56,362 bases of DNA, taken from NCBI GenBank assembly GCA_025353485.1, contig JANXQO010000014.1, positions 1 through 56,362 of the forward strand, written 5' to 3'. Position 1 is the first letter of the stretch. Every line of letters starts with the position of its first letter. The position numbers and the translations under genes were made by a program. The stretch is from Chitinophagales bacterium (GTDB lineage Bacteria > Bacteroidota > Bacteroidia > Chitinophagales > Chitinophagaceae). Below, piece by piece: positions 7,984-15,792 of this stretch. The notes under the pieces were generated by a model that searched no databases, was not told the DNA's origin, and saw only the letters and a program-made list of their open reading frames with translations.

Positions 7984-9579
7984 TCATTGCATAACCAATG
8001 TGTTTTTTTTATTCAAACTCTTTTTGTATTTATTATTAACAACTTCTTCCATAGGCACATCGTCCACTTTGCTTTCCACCCACGAAATAATATCCAGGTA
8101 AGCAAATGACCGCGTTTCAAAACGATTTTTCTGCAGGTGTTTTATTTTCTGCAGAAATTTTTCCAACTCAGGTTTTAATTGTTTAGCGCTTACTTTTGAT
8201 GAGTATCGTAAAAATTTAAACATTTCTTCTTCTACCACTGTAAGGTTTTTCATTCTTGCCATAAACCGGTACACCGATTTTATCAGCGAATCAAGTATTT
8301 CTTCATTGCCCATTTCATAATGGCAAAGCAAGTGCATAAGCCGGGCATAACATTGCAGATCATTACGCAGGCCCGGTTGGTTATCATTAATTATCTTATG
8401 CAAAAAATCAATGGCTGTTGAATACTGGCCGGCACCAAAATACAGCGTAGCTATTTTATAATTAAATACAAGGATGCGATGACTGTCAACAAACAAAGTG
8501 TATTCTTTTAATTTTTCTACAACTTCGGGAACTACAGATAATCCTTTATGAAAATTACCCTGCATGATAAACTGGTTAAGCCTTGCGCTGTTTATATATA
8601 TAGAAGTATGTGTACGAAAATTATCATGTTGATTGGCAACTGGGGTTTTAGCAAATTCTTCAAACTGCTGTAAAGTAATTTTAAACTGTTTAAAATTGCG
8701 GAGAACAAAATGTGCGTTAAGCAAATTGTGCATTCCTTTTATGTAGTGGCCTGTTTCTACTGTCAACATAACTTCATTCTCATCAAAAAGGTTGATCCAT
8801 TTTTGGCTATAGCGGTAATACATTAAAAAATCCTGGCGAATAAAAGCATACCAGCAAAAGCTTTGATATAAATATAGTTTTTCATAAAAGCCATTTATTG
8901 CATGAGGGTCTTCCGGCAATGAACTTTTAAAAAATTCTTTAATATCTTTTTCATCCTCCTCATTTCGGGCATGGCCATTTTTTACATACCAGCGATACAG
9001 CAACAGGGCTAAGTTGGAAAGACGGGTAACCCGGTAAATATGCCCGCTAATTTCATCCGCTTCTTTTGCAAGAATTTCAGTTTTTTCCAAAGTGCTGCGT
9101 GTAATATGAAGGGTCTCAATTTTTTTTTCTAAAGAAATAACCTGTACCAGAAAATTGAATTTATGATTTGCTTTCGCAAGCTCTTTTGCTTTTTCCAAAA
9201 TATTTAAGCTTTGAAGCTTTAGCCCTTTATTATAAAGCAGGCGGGCATTATCCAGGTGTTCGCTCAATTTCAGATCCGTGTTTTCTGTTGTTTTTAATAA
9301 CCTGAGGCTGGCGAGTAACTGTTTGTATAAATGTGTTTTTAAATTATAAAGCTGAGGTTTTGTAACACCCGGCAGTTTTTTAAGTAAAATCTTTTCATCA
9401 TACCCGGGCATTTTATCCAATGCATCAAACAGGCGAATAATCTTAAGATCTTCTTTAGCAGAACTTCTTTTTATATAAAGCTTAAAATGTCTTTTTTCTG
9501 ATTTCTCCAGAGAGCTTATCAGTTGAAATAATGTATCGGAAAATTGGTTGGACATCATTACTAATTTATTATGAAACAC
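7984..9579 (-). CDS. Conserved helical-repeat protein of unknown function
   Basis: A 531-residue soluble protein with no signal peptide or membrane segment. It is rich in Leu, Lys and aromatic residues and looks all-helical throughout. Several 30-40 residue blocks, such as ALLLYRWYVKNGHARNEED and CYARLMHLLCHYEMGNEEIL, resemble degenerate tetratricopeptide-like helical hairpins. The N-terminal part (SDTLFQLISSLEKSEKRHF) is a strongly conserved-looking start that I associate with uncharacterised Bacteroidota proteins. The first ATG is used here; a second start at 9558 (MMSNQFSD) is at least as likely. No function is proposed. It is not closely linked to its neighbours: 43 bases separate its end from the convergent purN. 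Confidence 0.75.
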   Translation of the reverse strand: MFHNKLVMMSNQFSDTLFQLISSLEKSEKRHFKLYIKRSSAKEDLKIIRLFDALDKMPGYDEKILLKKLPGVTKPQLYNLKTHLYKQLLASLRLLKTTENTDLKLSEHLDNARLLYNKGLKLQSLNILEKAKELAKANHKFNFLVQVISLEKKIETLHITRSTLEKTEILAKEADEISGHIYRVTRLSNLALLLYRWYVKNGHARNEEDEKDIKEFFKSSLPEDPHAINGFYEKLYLYQSFCWYAFIRQDFLMYYRYSQKWINLFDENEVMLTVETGHYIKGMHNLLNAHFVLRNFKQFKITLQQFEEFAKTPVANQHDNFRTHTSIYINSARLNQFIMQGNFHKGLSVVPEVVEKLKEYTLFVDSHRILVFNYKIATLYFGAGQYSTAIDFLHKIINDNQPGLRNDLQCYARLMHLLCHYEMGNEEILDSLIKSVYRFMARMKNLTVVEEEMFKFLRYSSKVSAKQLKPELEKFLQKIKHLQKNRFETRSFAYLDIISWVESKVDDVPMEEVVNNKYKKSLNKKNTLVMQ

Positions 9580-9679
9580 TTAACTGTAAAGCGTTTTAAA
9601 ATACATACTCACTTTTGACATTATTAAACAAGCAAAAACCTGATTAGTTGTAAATGCCATAGCAGCGTATGTTTGTTAA

Positions 9680-9833
9680 ACAATTCAGTTATTAATATGG
9701 CAGCAACAGTTAAAGTGAGTAAGTTATAATCCCTGAATTAATAAAAGTGTTATTCACACAAACTACTATCAAAGACTTTCATATAGCAATCAATCGTTGA
9801 GGTCGTTCCGTTTCTACGGGAGGACCTTTTTTT
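9680..9833 (+). ncRNA. Candidate small RNA with own promoter and intrinsic terminator
   Basis: The 388-base gap between two leftward genes holds a rightward transcription signature. TATGTTTG at 9668-9675 matches the Bacteroidota -7 box TAnnTTTG, with TTG at 9648-9650, 17 bases upstream, as a possible -33. A strong hairpin followed by seven T lies at 9800-9833. The expected RNA is about 150 nucleotides. It contains an inverted pair AATTCAG/CTGAATT (around 9682 and 9736) that could form a central stem. The only open frame is ten codons (MAATVKVSKL), too short to call a gene. Function is unknown, and the call rests on promoter and terminator motifs alone. Confidence 0.4.
9800..9833 (+). terminator. 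Intrinsic terminator with no upstream coding gene
   Basis: AGGTC-G-TTCCGT, loop TTCT, ACGGGA-G-GACCT gives an 11-base-pair stem with one G:G mismatch, followed directly by TTTTTTT. It points rightwards, while both flanking genes are read leftwards, so it must end a transcript that starts in this gap. Confidence 0.7.
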
Positions 9834-9967
9834 GTAGCTATACAAAAATACTTTTTTACAGGCAAAGTGAAAAAAATTTAAACTTTCATTTATAAAAAAA
9901 ACTTGCCAATCAAAATTTGATTAGCAAGTATTATTTGTTTAATAATTTTTGGGATACCCGGTTTTGT

Positions 9968-10378
9968 CTAAAGTTTAGCAACTATTATATCCTGCATTAC
10001 ATGGTTGCTGTGAGTTACATTATAAATATATTTCTCATGCGTTTTTACACTCGTTATTTCAAAGCGCACATTAAATGTATTATATAATTCTTCTTCATTA
10101 ATATCCAGTTGATATTTTCTGGAAACATTTGTCCCTTTTAGTGTTTCCGAATAAAGCAGATCGCCATTTCCATCTTTTACCTTTACCAAATATTCTCCTG
10201 CTTCAGTGTTATTTACTTTTAGCTCAAACACCGGTTGCTTGTTAAGATTGCTGATTGCTTTTAACTCAATCGGATTTTGGTGTGCCTGGTTAGACAATGC
10301 GGCCTCTGTAGATCCCATGATAAAAAAGCTCATTAATCCCATGGTGATCATTCTTGTTTTTTTGATTGCTGTTTTCAT
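9968..10378 (-). CDS. Small secreted protein of unknown function
   Basis: A 136-residue protein with an N-terminal signal (KKTRMITMGLMSFFIMGS, then TEAALS), giving a mature domain of about 108 residues. The mature part alternates hydrophobic and polar residues in a beta-sandwich-like pattern (PVFELKVNNTEAGEYLVKVK, GNGDLLYSETLKG, YNVRFEI-type strands). It resembles small extracellular beta proteins of Bacteroidota such as those whose C-terminal domain describes how a polypeptide 'conveys' stress on the cell surface, but no family is firmly recognised. It stands alone, with about 320 bases of non-coding DNA upstream. Confidence 0.7.
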   Translation of the reverse strand: MKTAIKKTRMITMGLMSFFIMGSTEAALSNQAHQNPIELKAISNLNKQPVFELKVNNTEAGEYLVKVKDGNGDLLYSETLKGTNVSRKYQLDINEEELYNTFNVRFEITSVKTHEKYIYNVTHSNHVMQDIIVAKL

Positions 10379-10697
10379 AAATTTAATTTTTAATTAATAA
10401 TTGTTTTCTTTTATTCATATTAGCTATCATGGTGTAAAAATAGAGCGGTGATAGTTAAGGTGCAAACTAACTTATAGCAGGTTTCTGCATCTTAAACATG
10501 TTATATAATTTTTAAAAGGCTTGCTGGTCTTAGGTTTGATAAAAAAAAGGTATGATGCCCAAAAGAGATTAATAAGCAGGGATTAAAACAGGATATAGTT
10601 ATGGCACAGGATATAGCTCAATGTTATATAGTTAAGGATTTTCTACTTGATCCCGTATTGATCAGGTTTATTTTTTATAAGTGGATTAAGCTGTTCC
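10379..10697. other. Non-coding gap with a direct repeat and an orphan promoter-like box
   Basis: This 319-base stretch has no convincing gene. It holds TAGGTTTG at 10531-10538 (a TAnnTTTG match on the plus strand), a direct repeat of ACAGGATATAG near 10590 and 10608, and an intrinsic terminator at 10646-10678. A 49-codon plus-strand frame starting near 10601 runs antisense into the following gene and is not called. Confidence 0.4.
10646..10678 (+). terminator. Intrinsic terminator in intergenic DNA
   Basis: CTTGATC, a seven-base loop and GATCAGG form a 7-base-pair stem (one G-T pair), followed by TTTATTTTTT. It faces right, with no coding gene upstream on that strand. Together with the TAGGTTTG box at 10531 it could bound a transcript of about 130 nucleotides. 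Confidence 0.45.
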
Positions 10698-10994
10698 TTA
10701 CATTACCTGCTTTAGAATTTCCCGGTGAGAATAATTTACATGCGACTTAAATCTTTCATACCATTGCTGAAAATCGCCTTGTCCCATTCCCTCACTTAAA
10801 TTTTTTTCATACGCTGCAAGGGTGTCAAATCCTTCTTCCAAAATAAGGCGGTAGGAGTCTCCTGTAAAATCAGTAAGCATTCTCATGCTCTTTGCTTCGG
10901 GAAACATTTTTTTTGTGAAAGCTTCATCAATTAAAGCTTTTGCTTCTTTATAATGCCCGAATTTTAAATGGAAAATGTCTCGTACAATAAACAT
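10698..10994 (-). CDS. Small dimeric alpha/beta-barrel-like protein
   Basis: A 98-residue soluble protein. Its pattern (beta strand FIVRDIFHLKFG, helix HYKEAKALIDEAFTKK, strand SMRMLTDFTG and DSYRLILEEGF, helix TLAAYEKNLSEGM, then a C-terminal helix) matches the ferredoxin-like alpha/beta-barrel fold of NIPSNAP or antibiotic-biosynthesis-monooxygenase-like proteins. Proteins of this fold act as dimers, often as small oxygenases or binding proteins, but no catalytic residue can be pointed to here. It is a single gene with its own start at 10994. Confidence 0.7.
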   Translation of the reverse strand: MFIVRDIFHLKFGHYKEAKALIDEAFTKKMFPEAKSMRMLTDFTGDSYRLILEEGFDTLAAYEKNLSEGMGQGDFQQWYERFKSHVNYSHREILKQVM

Positions 10995-11144
10995 AATTAT
11001 AAGTTTTAAAGATGAGAAAATAAATACTGTACTGAAGGGATGGTGTTATTTCAAACGGATTATAAAAGTAAGAAATTATTCATCATGTCCTATACAGAAT
11101 ATCCAAATGGTGCATCTCAAAAATTTTATCTATTTAATATTTTT

Positions 11145-11233
11145 CACCGCAGAAATAAGAGACATAAGTTTCCGCAGAGTGCTGTAATGATTGTATCTCT
11201 GCGTAATCTCTTTTAACTCCTGTCTCTGCGGTG
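11145..11233. repeat. CACCGCAGA/TCTCTGCGGTG inverted repeat
   Basis: The left end is CACCGCAGA (11145-11153) and the right end is TCTCTGCGGTG (11223-11233), its inverted copy. Internal imperfect copies TCCGCAGAG (11171) and TCTCTGCG (11196) sit between them, so the element is a nested, roughly 89-base palindrome. The same arms occur at 2290-2374. It lies in a 330-base gap between two divergently read genes and codes for nothing credible. Confidence 0.7.
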
Positions 11234-11327
11234 GTGTTTTTAGCCTTGCAAACAAAATATCAAAAAGCAAAATCAGCGTTAAAAATATCATCAGAACAAA
11301 TCAGTAAAGCTCTTTGCTGTAATATTG

Positions 11328-12080
11328 ATGGTGATCAAATTTTTACTAAGAATTAAAGCAATCTTCTTTTTATCATCTTTTCTCCTGTTGGCCAATTTTG
11401 TAAAAGGCCAGATCATTATTTCCGGTACCGTTTATGATTCAACAAAATTATATGTTGTGCCTGGAGTGATTGTAAAAAGTACCGGTGGTGGCAGCACTAT
11501 TACTGATTCCCTGGGAACATATCACATCAACACTAATGATAAGGATTCTATTTCATTTTACTACGCCAATAAGCCAACGCAAAAATTTCCTGTAAAGACA
11601 ATCAGTAATTACAATGACTTTGATATTTCGTTACAGGTGCATGTTTTCGAAAAATATAAACTTTTAAAAGAAGTAAAGATCTTCACTAAAAATTACAGGC
11701 AGGACTCTTCAGAAAACCGTCTTACTTATTCTAAAATTTTCAATTATCAAAAGCCGGGGTTGCGCTCTACTTACACTCCAGGATCACCGCCAGGGCTGGA
11801 TATTGACGAGCTCATTAATATTTTTCGTTTCAGAAGAAATAAAATGAATCATGTTTTTCAAAAAAGATTAGTAGCAGAAGAAGAAGACAAATATATTAGT
11901 TACAAATTCAATAATACCCTCTTAAAAAGAGTAACAGGATTAACAGGTGTTTTACTTGATAAATATAAAATGCAATACAAGCCTTCTTACGAATTTCTTA
12001 TAACCGCCACAGAGCTTGAGTTTTACGAATACATTTTAAGCACTGCTAACAAATTTAAAAAGCAGGAAGGGATAAATTAA
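11328..12080 (+). CDS. Secreted protein with carboxypeptidase-regulatory-like domain
   Basis: A 250-residue exported protein with a signal peptide (hydrophobic core IFFLSSFLLLANF, ending VKGQ). Next comes a beta-sandwich of the CarboxypepD_reg-like type (IIISGTVYDSTKLYVVPGVI...GTYHI, about residues 29-105). This module is common at the N-terminus of TonB-dependent receptors and other cell-surface proteins of Bacteroidota, where its role is structural. The C-terminal half (about 110-250) is basic and helix-rich, with no recognised domain. The ATG at 11328 is preferred to the TTG one codon earlier. Confidence 0.8.
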   Translation: MVIKFLLRIKAIFFLSSFLLLANFVKGQIIISGTVYDSTKLYVVPGVIVKSTGGGSTITDSLGTYHINTNDKDSISFYYANKPTQKFPVKTISNYNDFDISLQVHVFEKYKLLKEVKIFTKNYRQDSSENRLTYSKIFNYQKPGLRSTYTPGSPPGLDIDELINIFRFRRNKMNHVFQKRLVAEEEDKYISYKFNNTLLKRVTGLTGVLLDKYKMQYKPSYEFLITATELEFYEYILSTANKFKKQEGIN

Positions 12081-12104
12081 GATTAAAGGCAAGTTCCTTT
12101 GATT

Positions 12105-12686
12105 TCAATGACTACTATGAGTATCCATAAATATTTTTAAAGTTGCATTCCAATTATACAAGGTTAGTTTTCGGCTGCCGGTAATAAAATTACCAAGCTG
12201 CGTATAATGGGTTATTGCTGTATTGTATGTTTTAATCTCATTATTATAAGCATAGATTTCTGCCTGTGAATGTTTTCTAACAGGCTTCATTTCAAATTCT
12301 TTTTTTTTCTTAAGAAAATTTTCTTCCATAATAAAAAAATCTCTAACCTGTGGGATATCCGTTTCTGTAAGTTGTTGGTAAAATTTCAACACATCGCGGC
12401 AGTTAAATTTTAATGCCGGGTCTCCATCAAAATTTTCTATGGTACCAAGCTCTTTCATTCCCTCCATTGAGCATTGCAGCAATGCTGTTCTTCCTGATTC
12501 AATATCGCTTACTTTTTTTGCTTTAATAGCTTTGGTAATTTCTTCGTCCTGCAACCGGCATTTATTAAATACAGTAAAAACTTTGTCGCGGTAATTATTA
12601 AGTTTTTTGGCAGCAGAATCATTCTGTGCAGAACAAAAGTAAAAGGAAAATAAAATACCTGCGATCAAAAACAATCTTTGTATCAT
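12105..12686 (-). CDS. Secreted helical protein of unknown function
   Basis: A 193-residue protein with a clear signal peptide (MIQRLFLIAGILFSFYFCSA, cleavage before QND). The mature part is rich in Lys and Glu and looks all-helical, with two conserved-looking Cys residues (KCRLQDEE and LQCSMEGM) and a third at FNCRDVLKFYQQL that could form disulfides in the periplasm. It resembles LIC11966-like hypothetical surface proteins of Bacteroidota in length and layout, but I do not recognise a function. It faces the preceding plus-strand gene, with 24 bases between the two stops. Confidence 0.7.
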   Translation of the reverse strand: MIQRLFLIAGILFSFYFCSAQNDSAAKKLNNYRDKVFTVFNKCRLQDEEITKAIKAKKVSDIESGRTALLQCSMEGMKELGTIENFDGDPALKFNCRDVLKFYQQLTETDIPQVRDFFIMEENFLKKKKEFEMKPVRKHSQAEIYAYNNEIKTYNTAITHYTQLGNFITGSRKLTLYNWNATLKIFMDTHSSH

Positions 12687-12783
12687 GCCGTACTGATTTA
12701 TAGATAAGAGGTAAAATTAATTATTCATAAGTAATATAAATTTTGTTTAACTTTTATAAATATTTTACCAAAATTTATCTGAC

Positions 12784-12900
12784 ATGAAGAAAATAATTAT
12801 CACATTGTTTTTTTTTATAGGGATTTTCGCTGCCGGCTTTGCTCAGGTTTTCAATCCTCCAGGTAAAGGTAATTTCACTTTATTCGTACTTTACAATTAA
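12784..12900 (+). CDS. Possible 38-residue secreted peptide or truncated gene start
   Basis: An ATG opens 38 codons that begin with a textbook signal peptide: MKKIIITLFFFIGIFAAGFA, then QVF. Only about 18 residues would remain after cleavage (VFNPPGKGNFTLFVLYN). The start is preceded by an AT-rich stretch but no strong ribosome binding site. It may be a real small peptide, or the surviving 5' end of a secreted-protein gene whose rest has been lost; the following 90 bases show no continuation in any frame. The signal-peptide quality is what makes it worth listing. Confidence 0.4.
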   Translation: MKKIIITLFFFIGIFAAGFAQVFNPPGKGNFTLFVLYN

Positions 12901-12993
12901 CCTGATTGAATCTAAAATATATAAAGCCACATGTTGGGGAACAAAAAGAAAAGATTATATGCTGCTGAATTAGATAAGTGATTATAATATTAT

Positions 12994-13509
12994 TTACCTC
13001 GCCGGAATGGAAGTATGCCATTGCACAATAACCCATTTCCCATTTTCATTTCTTAAAACACCTGATATTCTTAGCCCCTTTAAATCAACCCGCTGACCTT
13101 TATAATCATAGCTCCAGTCTCCACGCTCAGAAAACCATGCAATGTTACCTGCTATCTGCATAGATTGATCCCGGAAGGAAAAATTACAATCGTCTACATC
13201 CTCAATACCCTTTGTAAGATTTTTTATAATGGTCTCTTTGCCTTTCCACAAAGTGGCCCCTGCGCCAAACATCACCGTCTCGGGATCATCAGAAATAAGG
13301 CTGCTAAGGATTTCAGTTTTTTTATTAACATTAAAGTTAAGAAAAGCCTCAACGGTAGCTATAGCATCTTTAGCATCCCCGGCATTTGTGTTATTGCTAT
13401 TGTTATTGGGTGTAGTGTTAGGGTTAAAGTTGATTTTATTTTGGGGGTTGGGATTAGTGCACCCAAAAAAAATTATTAAAACAAAAAGTGATAAGAAATA
13501 TTTTTTCAT
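12994..13509 (-). CDS. Lipoprotein with SnoaL/NTF2-like domain
   Basis: A 171-residue lipoprotein. The signal ends in the lipobox FFGC (Cys17), followed by an Asn/Pro-rich, low-complexity linker (about residues 18-45). The rest is an NTF2-like fold of the SnoaL_3/DUF4440 type: helix DAIATVEAFLNFNVNKK, strand ETVMFGAGATLWKG, helix KETIIKNLTKGIED, and the strand block IAWFSERGDWSYDY...ISGVLRNENGKWVIVQWHTS at the end. Members are small ligand-binding or enzyme-like domains whose substrates vary; the C-terminal W-x-I-x-x-x-H-x-S pattern is typical. The acceptor in the cell is probably the outer or inner membrane, periplasmic side. Confidence 0.82.
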   Translation of the reverse strand: MKKYFLSLFVLIIFFGCTNPNPQNKINFNPNTTPNNNSNNTNAGDAKDAIATVEAFLNFNVNKKTEILSSLISDDPETVMFGAGATLWKGKETIIKNLTKGIEDVDDCNFSFRDQSMQIAGNIAWFSERGDWSYDYKGQRVDLKGLRISGVLRNENGKWVIVQWHTSIPAR

Positions 13510-13685
13510 AACAATTATTGATTGGTTTACGAAATGTAAATGAATTATCTAAGGTAGAAAAATAACAGTAATTTAATTAGATAACAGAGGGAGCAAAAAA
13601 ATTACGACTGAATGAAATTAAAAATTAATACCTATAAACTAATAATTATTTTTACATATTCATCCGGGCAATGAGAGAATGGAGA

Positions 13686-15752
13686 TTAGTAATTAATTAA
13701 TTTTTGTACATATTTTTCTAACCATGCTTTTGCCATAAAGTTTTTTTCCAATTCTAAATTAAAAGGAATAGGTGTATCAAGTGATGCGCATCTCATTACC
13801 GGAGCATCTAAAAATTCAAAACAATTCTCATTTATCCATGCTGATATTTCTCCGCCGATACCACCAATAAGCGTGTCTTCATGCAGGATCAAAATCTTTC
13901 CTGTACTTCTCACTGCTTCTTTTATTGCTGAATAATCCAACGGCAATAATGTTCTGAGGTCTATTATATTAATTGATATTTCAGGATGAGCATCTGCATA
14001 TTCTATTGCCCAATGAACGCCTGCGCCATAAGTAATGATGCTTACGTCTTCTCCTGTTTTAACAACTTTTGCCTTGCCAATTTCAATTTCATAATACTCC
14101 TGCGGCACATTGCCGGTAATGCTCCTGTATAAAGCTTTGTGTTCAAAAAACAGAACAGGGTTAGGGTCGTTGATGGCTGCGATCAGCAAACCTTTTGCAT
14201 CTTCAGGCGATGATGGATAAACAACTTTTAATCCCGGCGTGTGAACAAACCATGCTTCATTACTTTGGCTGTGAAAGGGGCCTGCACCCACACCGCCACC
14301 TGTAGGCATTCTTATAACAACATCGGCATTTTGCCCCCAGCGGTAATGTATCTTGGCAAGATTATTTATGATCTGGTTAAACCCAACTGTTACAAAATCT
14401 GCAAACTGCATTTCCATTACACTTTTATATCCTTCCAGGCTTAAACCTAACGCTGCACCTACAATTGCGCTTTCGCAGAGCGGTGTATTGCGTACTCTTT
14501 CTTTTCCAAACTCTTCTACAAAACCTTCGGTTATTTTAAAGGCCCCACCATACTCTGCAATATCCTGCCCCATTAAAATTAAGTTGGGATGTTGCTGCAT
14601 GCTTTGATGAAGGGCTTCTTTGATGGCATCGAAGAACCTCACCCCCAAACCCTCTCCACGAGTGGAGAGGGGAGCAAGCAGCCCCCTATCCCCCGAAGGG
14701 GGGGAACCAAAACGATTTTGTTTTGTTGGAATATTGGTTTTTTTATTTGGAGTATACACATCATTTAATTCTTCGTCAATACTAAAACTTTCGGAAGTCC
14801 CTCCGTTGGAGGCCAGCCCGGATGATTCGGTCGGACGGGGATTTAGGGAGGCTTCGATATCCCTTTTAAATTCATTCCTTATATCTGCAATAGCTAATTC
14901 AGTCAAAACATTTTGCTCGATTAAATAATGCTCATAATTTTTTATAGGATCTTTTTTATTCCACTCGTCAAACATTTCCTTAGGAATATATTTAGTGCCG
15001 CTGGCTTCTTCATGTCCCCTCATTCTAAATGTGATGCATTCTATTAAATATGGCTTTTGATTTTTTATACAATACTCACGAACACCTTTTATGGTATCAT
15101 AAACTTCCAGGATATTATTGCCATCAATTTGCACACCTTCCATACCATAACCTTTGGCTTTATCAATTAATTTTTCGCAACGGTATTGTTCATTTACGGG
15201 GGTGCTTAATCCATATCCATTATTCTCTATAATAAAAATTACCGGCAGATCCCAAACTGCTGCAACATTTAATGCTTCATGAAAATCGCCTTCACTTGTT
15301 CCTCCTTCTCCCGTAAATGCTAATGAAACTTTATTTTGTTTTTTTAATTTATATGCCAACGCCACACCATCTGCAATGGCTAACTGCGGACCAAGGTGAG
15401 ATATCATTCCGCAGATAAAATGTTCTTTGCTTCCAAAGTGAAAACTTCTTTCCCTTCCTTTGCTGTAGCCTTGTTTACTGCCCTGCCATTGCATAAACAA
15501 TTTATGCAAAGGCATTTTACGTGAGGTAAAAACTCCGAGATTTCGATGCAAAGGCATTATCCATTCATCCGACTGCAACGCAAGCGTGGCGCCGACTGAA
15601 ATGGCTTCCTGCCCTATACCGCTAAACCATTTTGATATTTTTCCCTGCCGCAATAATATCAGCATCTTTTCCTCAATCATCCTTGGGAAAAGTAAATTTT
15701 TATAGAGATTGATCAACTCATCATCAGAAAAAATTTTACGGTTGAAATGCAT
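13686..15752 (-). CDS. 2-oxoacid dehydrogenase E1 component, fused alpha and beta subunits
   Basis: A 688-residue fusion of the two E1 subunits of a branched-chain or pyruvate-type 2-oxoacid dehydrogenase. E1 decarboxylates the 2-oxoacid with thiamine diphosphate and acylates the lipoyl group of E2. The alpha half (about 1-310) has the ThDP/Mg motif GEGGTSEGDFHEA...ENNGYGLS. The beta half (about 375-688) starts FFDAIKEALHQSM and has MGQDIAEYGGAFKIT and GAGPFHSQSNEAWF. The start at 15752 (MHFNRKIF) fits the family; a longer frame upstream would add a 43-residue piece overlapping the holin-like gene. The linker between the halves contains two blocks (SLNPRPTESSGLASNGGTS and GSPPSGDRGLLAPLSTRGEG) translated from interspersed repeats rather than protein-like sequence. 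No E2 or E3 gene is adjacent. Confidence 0.9.
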   Translation of the reverse strand: MHFNRKIFSDDELINLYKNLLFPRMIEEKMLILLRQGKISKWFSGIGQEAISVGATLALQSDEWIMPLHRNLGVFTSRKMPLHKLFMQWQGSKQGYSKGRERSFHFGSKEHFICGMISHLGPQLAIADGVALAYKLKKQNKVSLAFTGEGGTSEGDFHEALNVAAVWDLPVIFIIENNGYGLSTPVNEQYRCEKLIDKAKGYGMEGVQIDGNNILEVYDTIKGVREYCIKNQKPYLIECITFRMRGHEEASGTKYIPKEMFDEWNKKDPIKNYEHYLIEQNVLTELAIADIRNEFKRDIEASLNPRPTESSGLASNGGTSESFSIDEELNDVYTPNKKTNIPTKQNRFGSPPSGDRGLLAPLSTRGEGLGVRFFDAIKEALHQSMQQHPNLILMGQDIAEYGGAFKITEGFVEEFGKERVRNTPLCESAIVGAALGLSLEGYKSVMEMQFADFVTVGFNQIINNLAKIHYRWGQNADVVIRMPTGGGVGAGPFHSQSNEAWFVHTPGLKVVYPSSPEDAKGLLIAAINDPNPVLFFEHKALYRSITGNVPQEYYEIEIGKAKVVKTGEDVSIITYGAGVHWAIEYADAHPEISINIIDLRTLLPLDYSAIKEAVRSTGKILILHEDTLIGGIGGEISAWINENCFEFLDAPVMRCASLDTPIPFNLELEKNFMAKAWLEKYVQKLINY
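14637..14707. repeat. GC-rich palindromic repeat in the E1 linker, copy 1
   Basis: Inside the E1 fusion gene, CCTCTCCAC-GA-GTGGAGAGG (14651-14670) is a perfect palindrome. It is followed by a second unit, GCCCCCTATCCCCCGAAGGGGGGG. Both resemble the units at 681-815. In the gene's reading direction the block is in frame and codes for Gly/Pro/Arg-rich sequence between the alpha and beta domains. Confidence 0.8.
14797..14853. repeat. GC-rich repeat in the E1 linker, copy 2, with a nested insert
   Basis: On the minus strand the block reads GCCTCCCTAAATCCCC at one end and CCAACGGAGGGACTTC at the other. These are the two ends of the same unit found at 681-815 and 14637-14707. Between them sits an extra GTCCGACCGAATCATCCGGG stretch, suggesting that a second repeat has inserted into the first. 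The whole block stays in frame in the E1 gene. Confidence 0.7.
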
Positions 15753-15792
15753 AATGCGAATTTCAACTATTAAGCGTAAAAAACAAGGTGGA

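Noticed and set aside
9694-9726. Ten-codon frame MAATVKVSKL, like the start of a Bacteroidota integrase
   Set aside because: Far too short; no further integrase sequence follows in any frame, so the resemblance is likely chance.
10601-10750. 49-codon plus-strand frame starting MAQDIAQCYIVKDF
   Set aside because: It overlaps the 3' end of the gene on the other strand and passes through a terminator hairpin.
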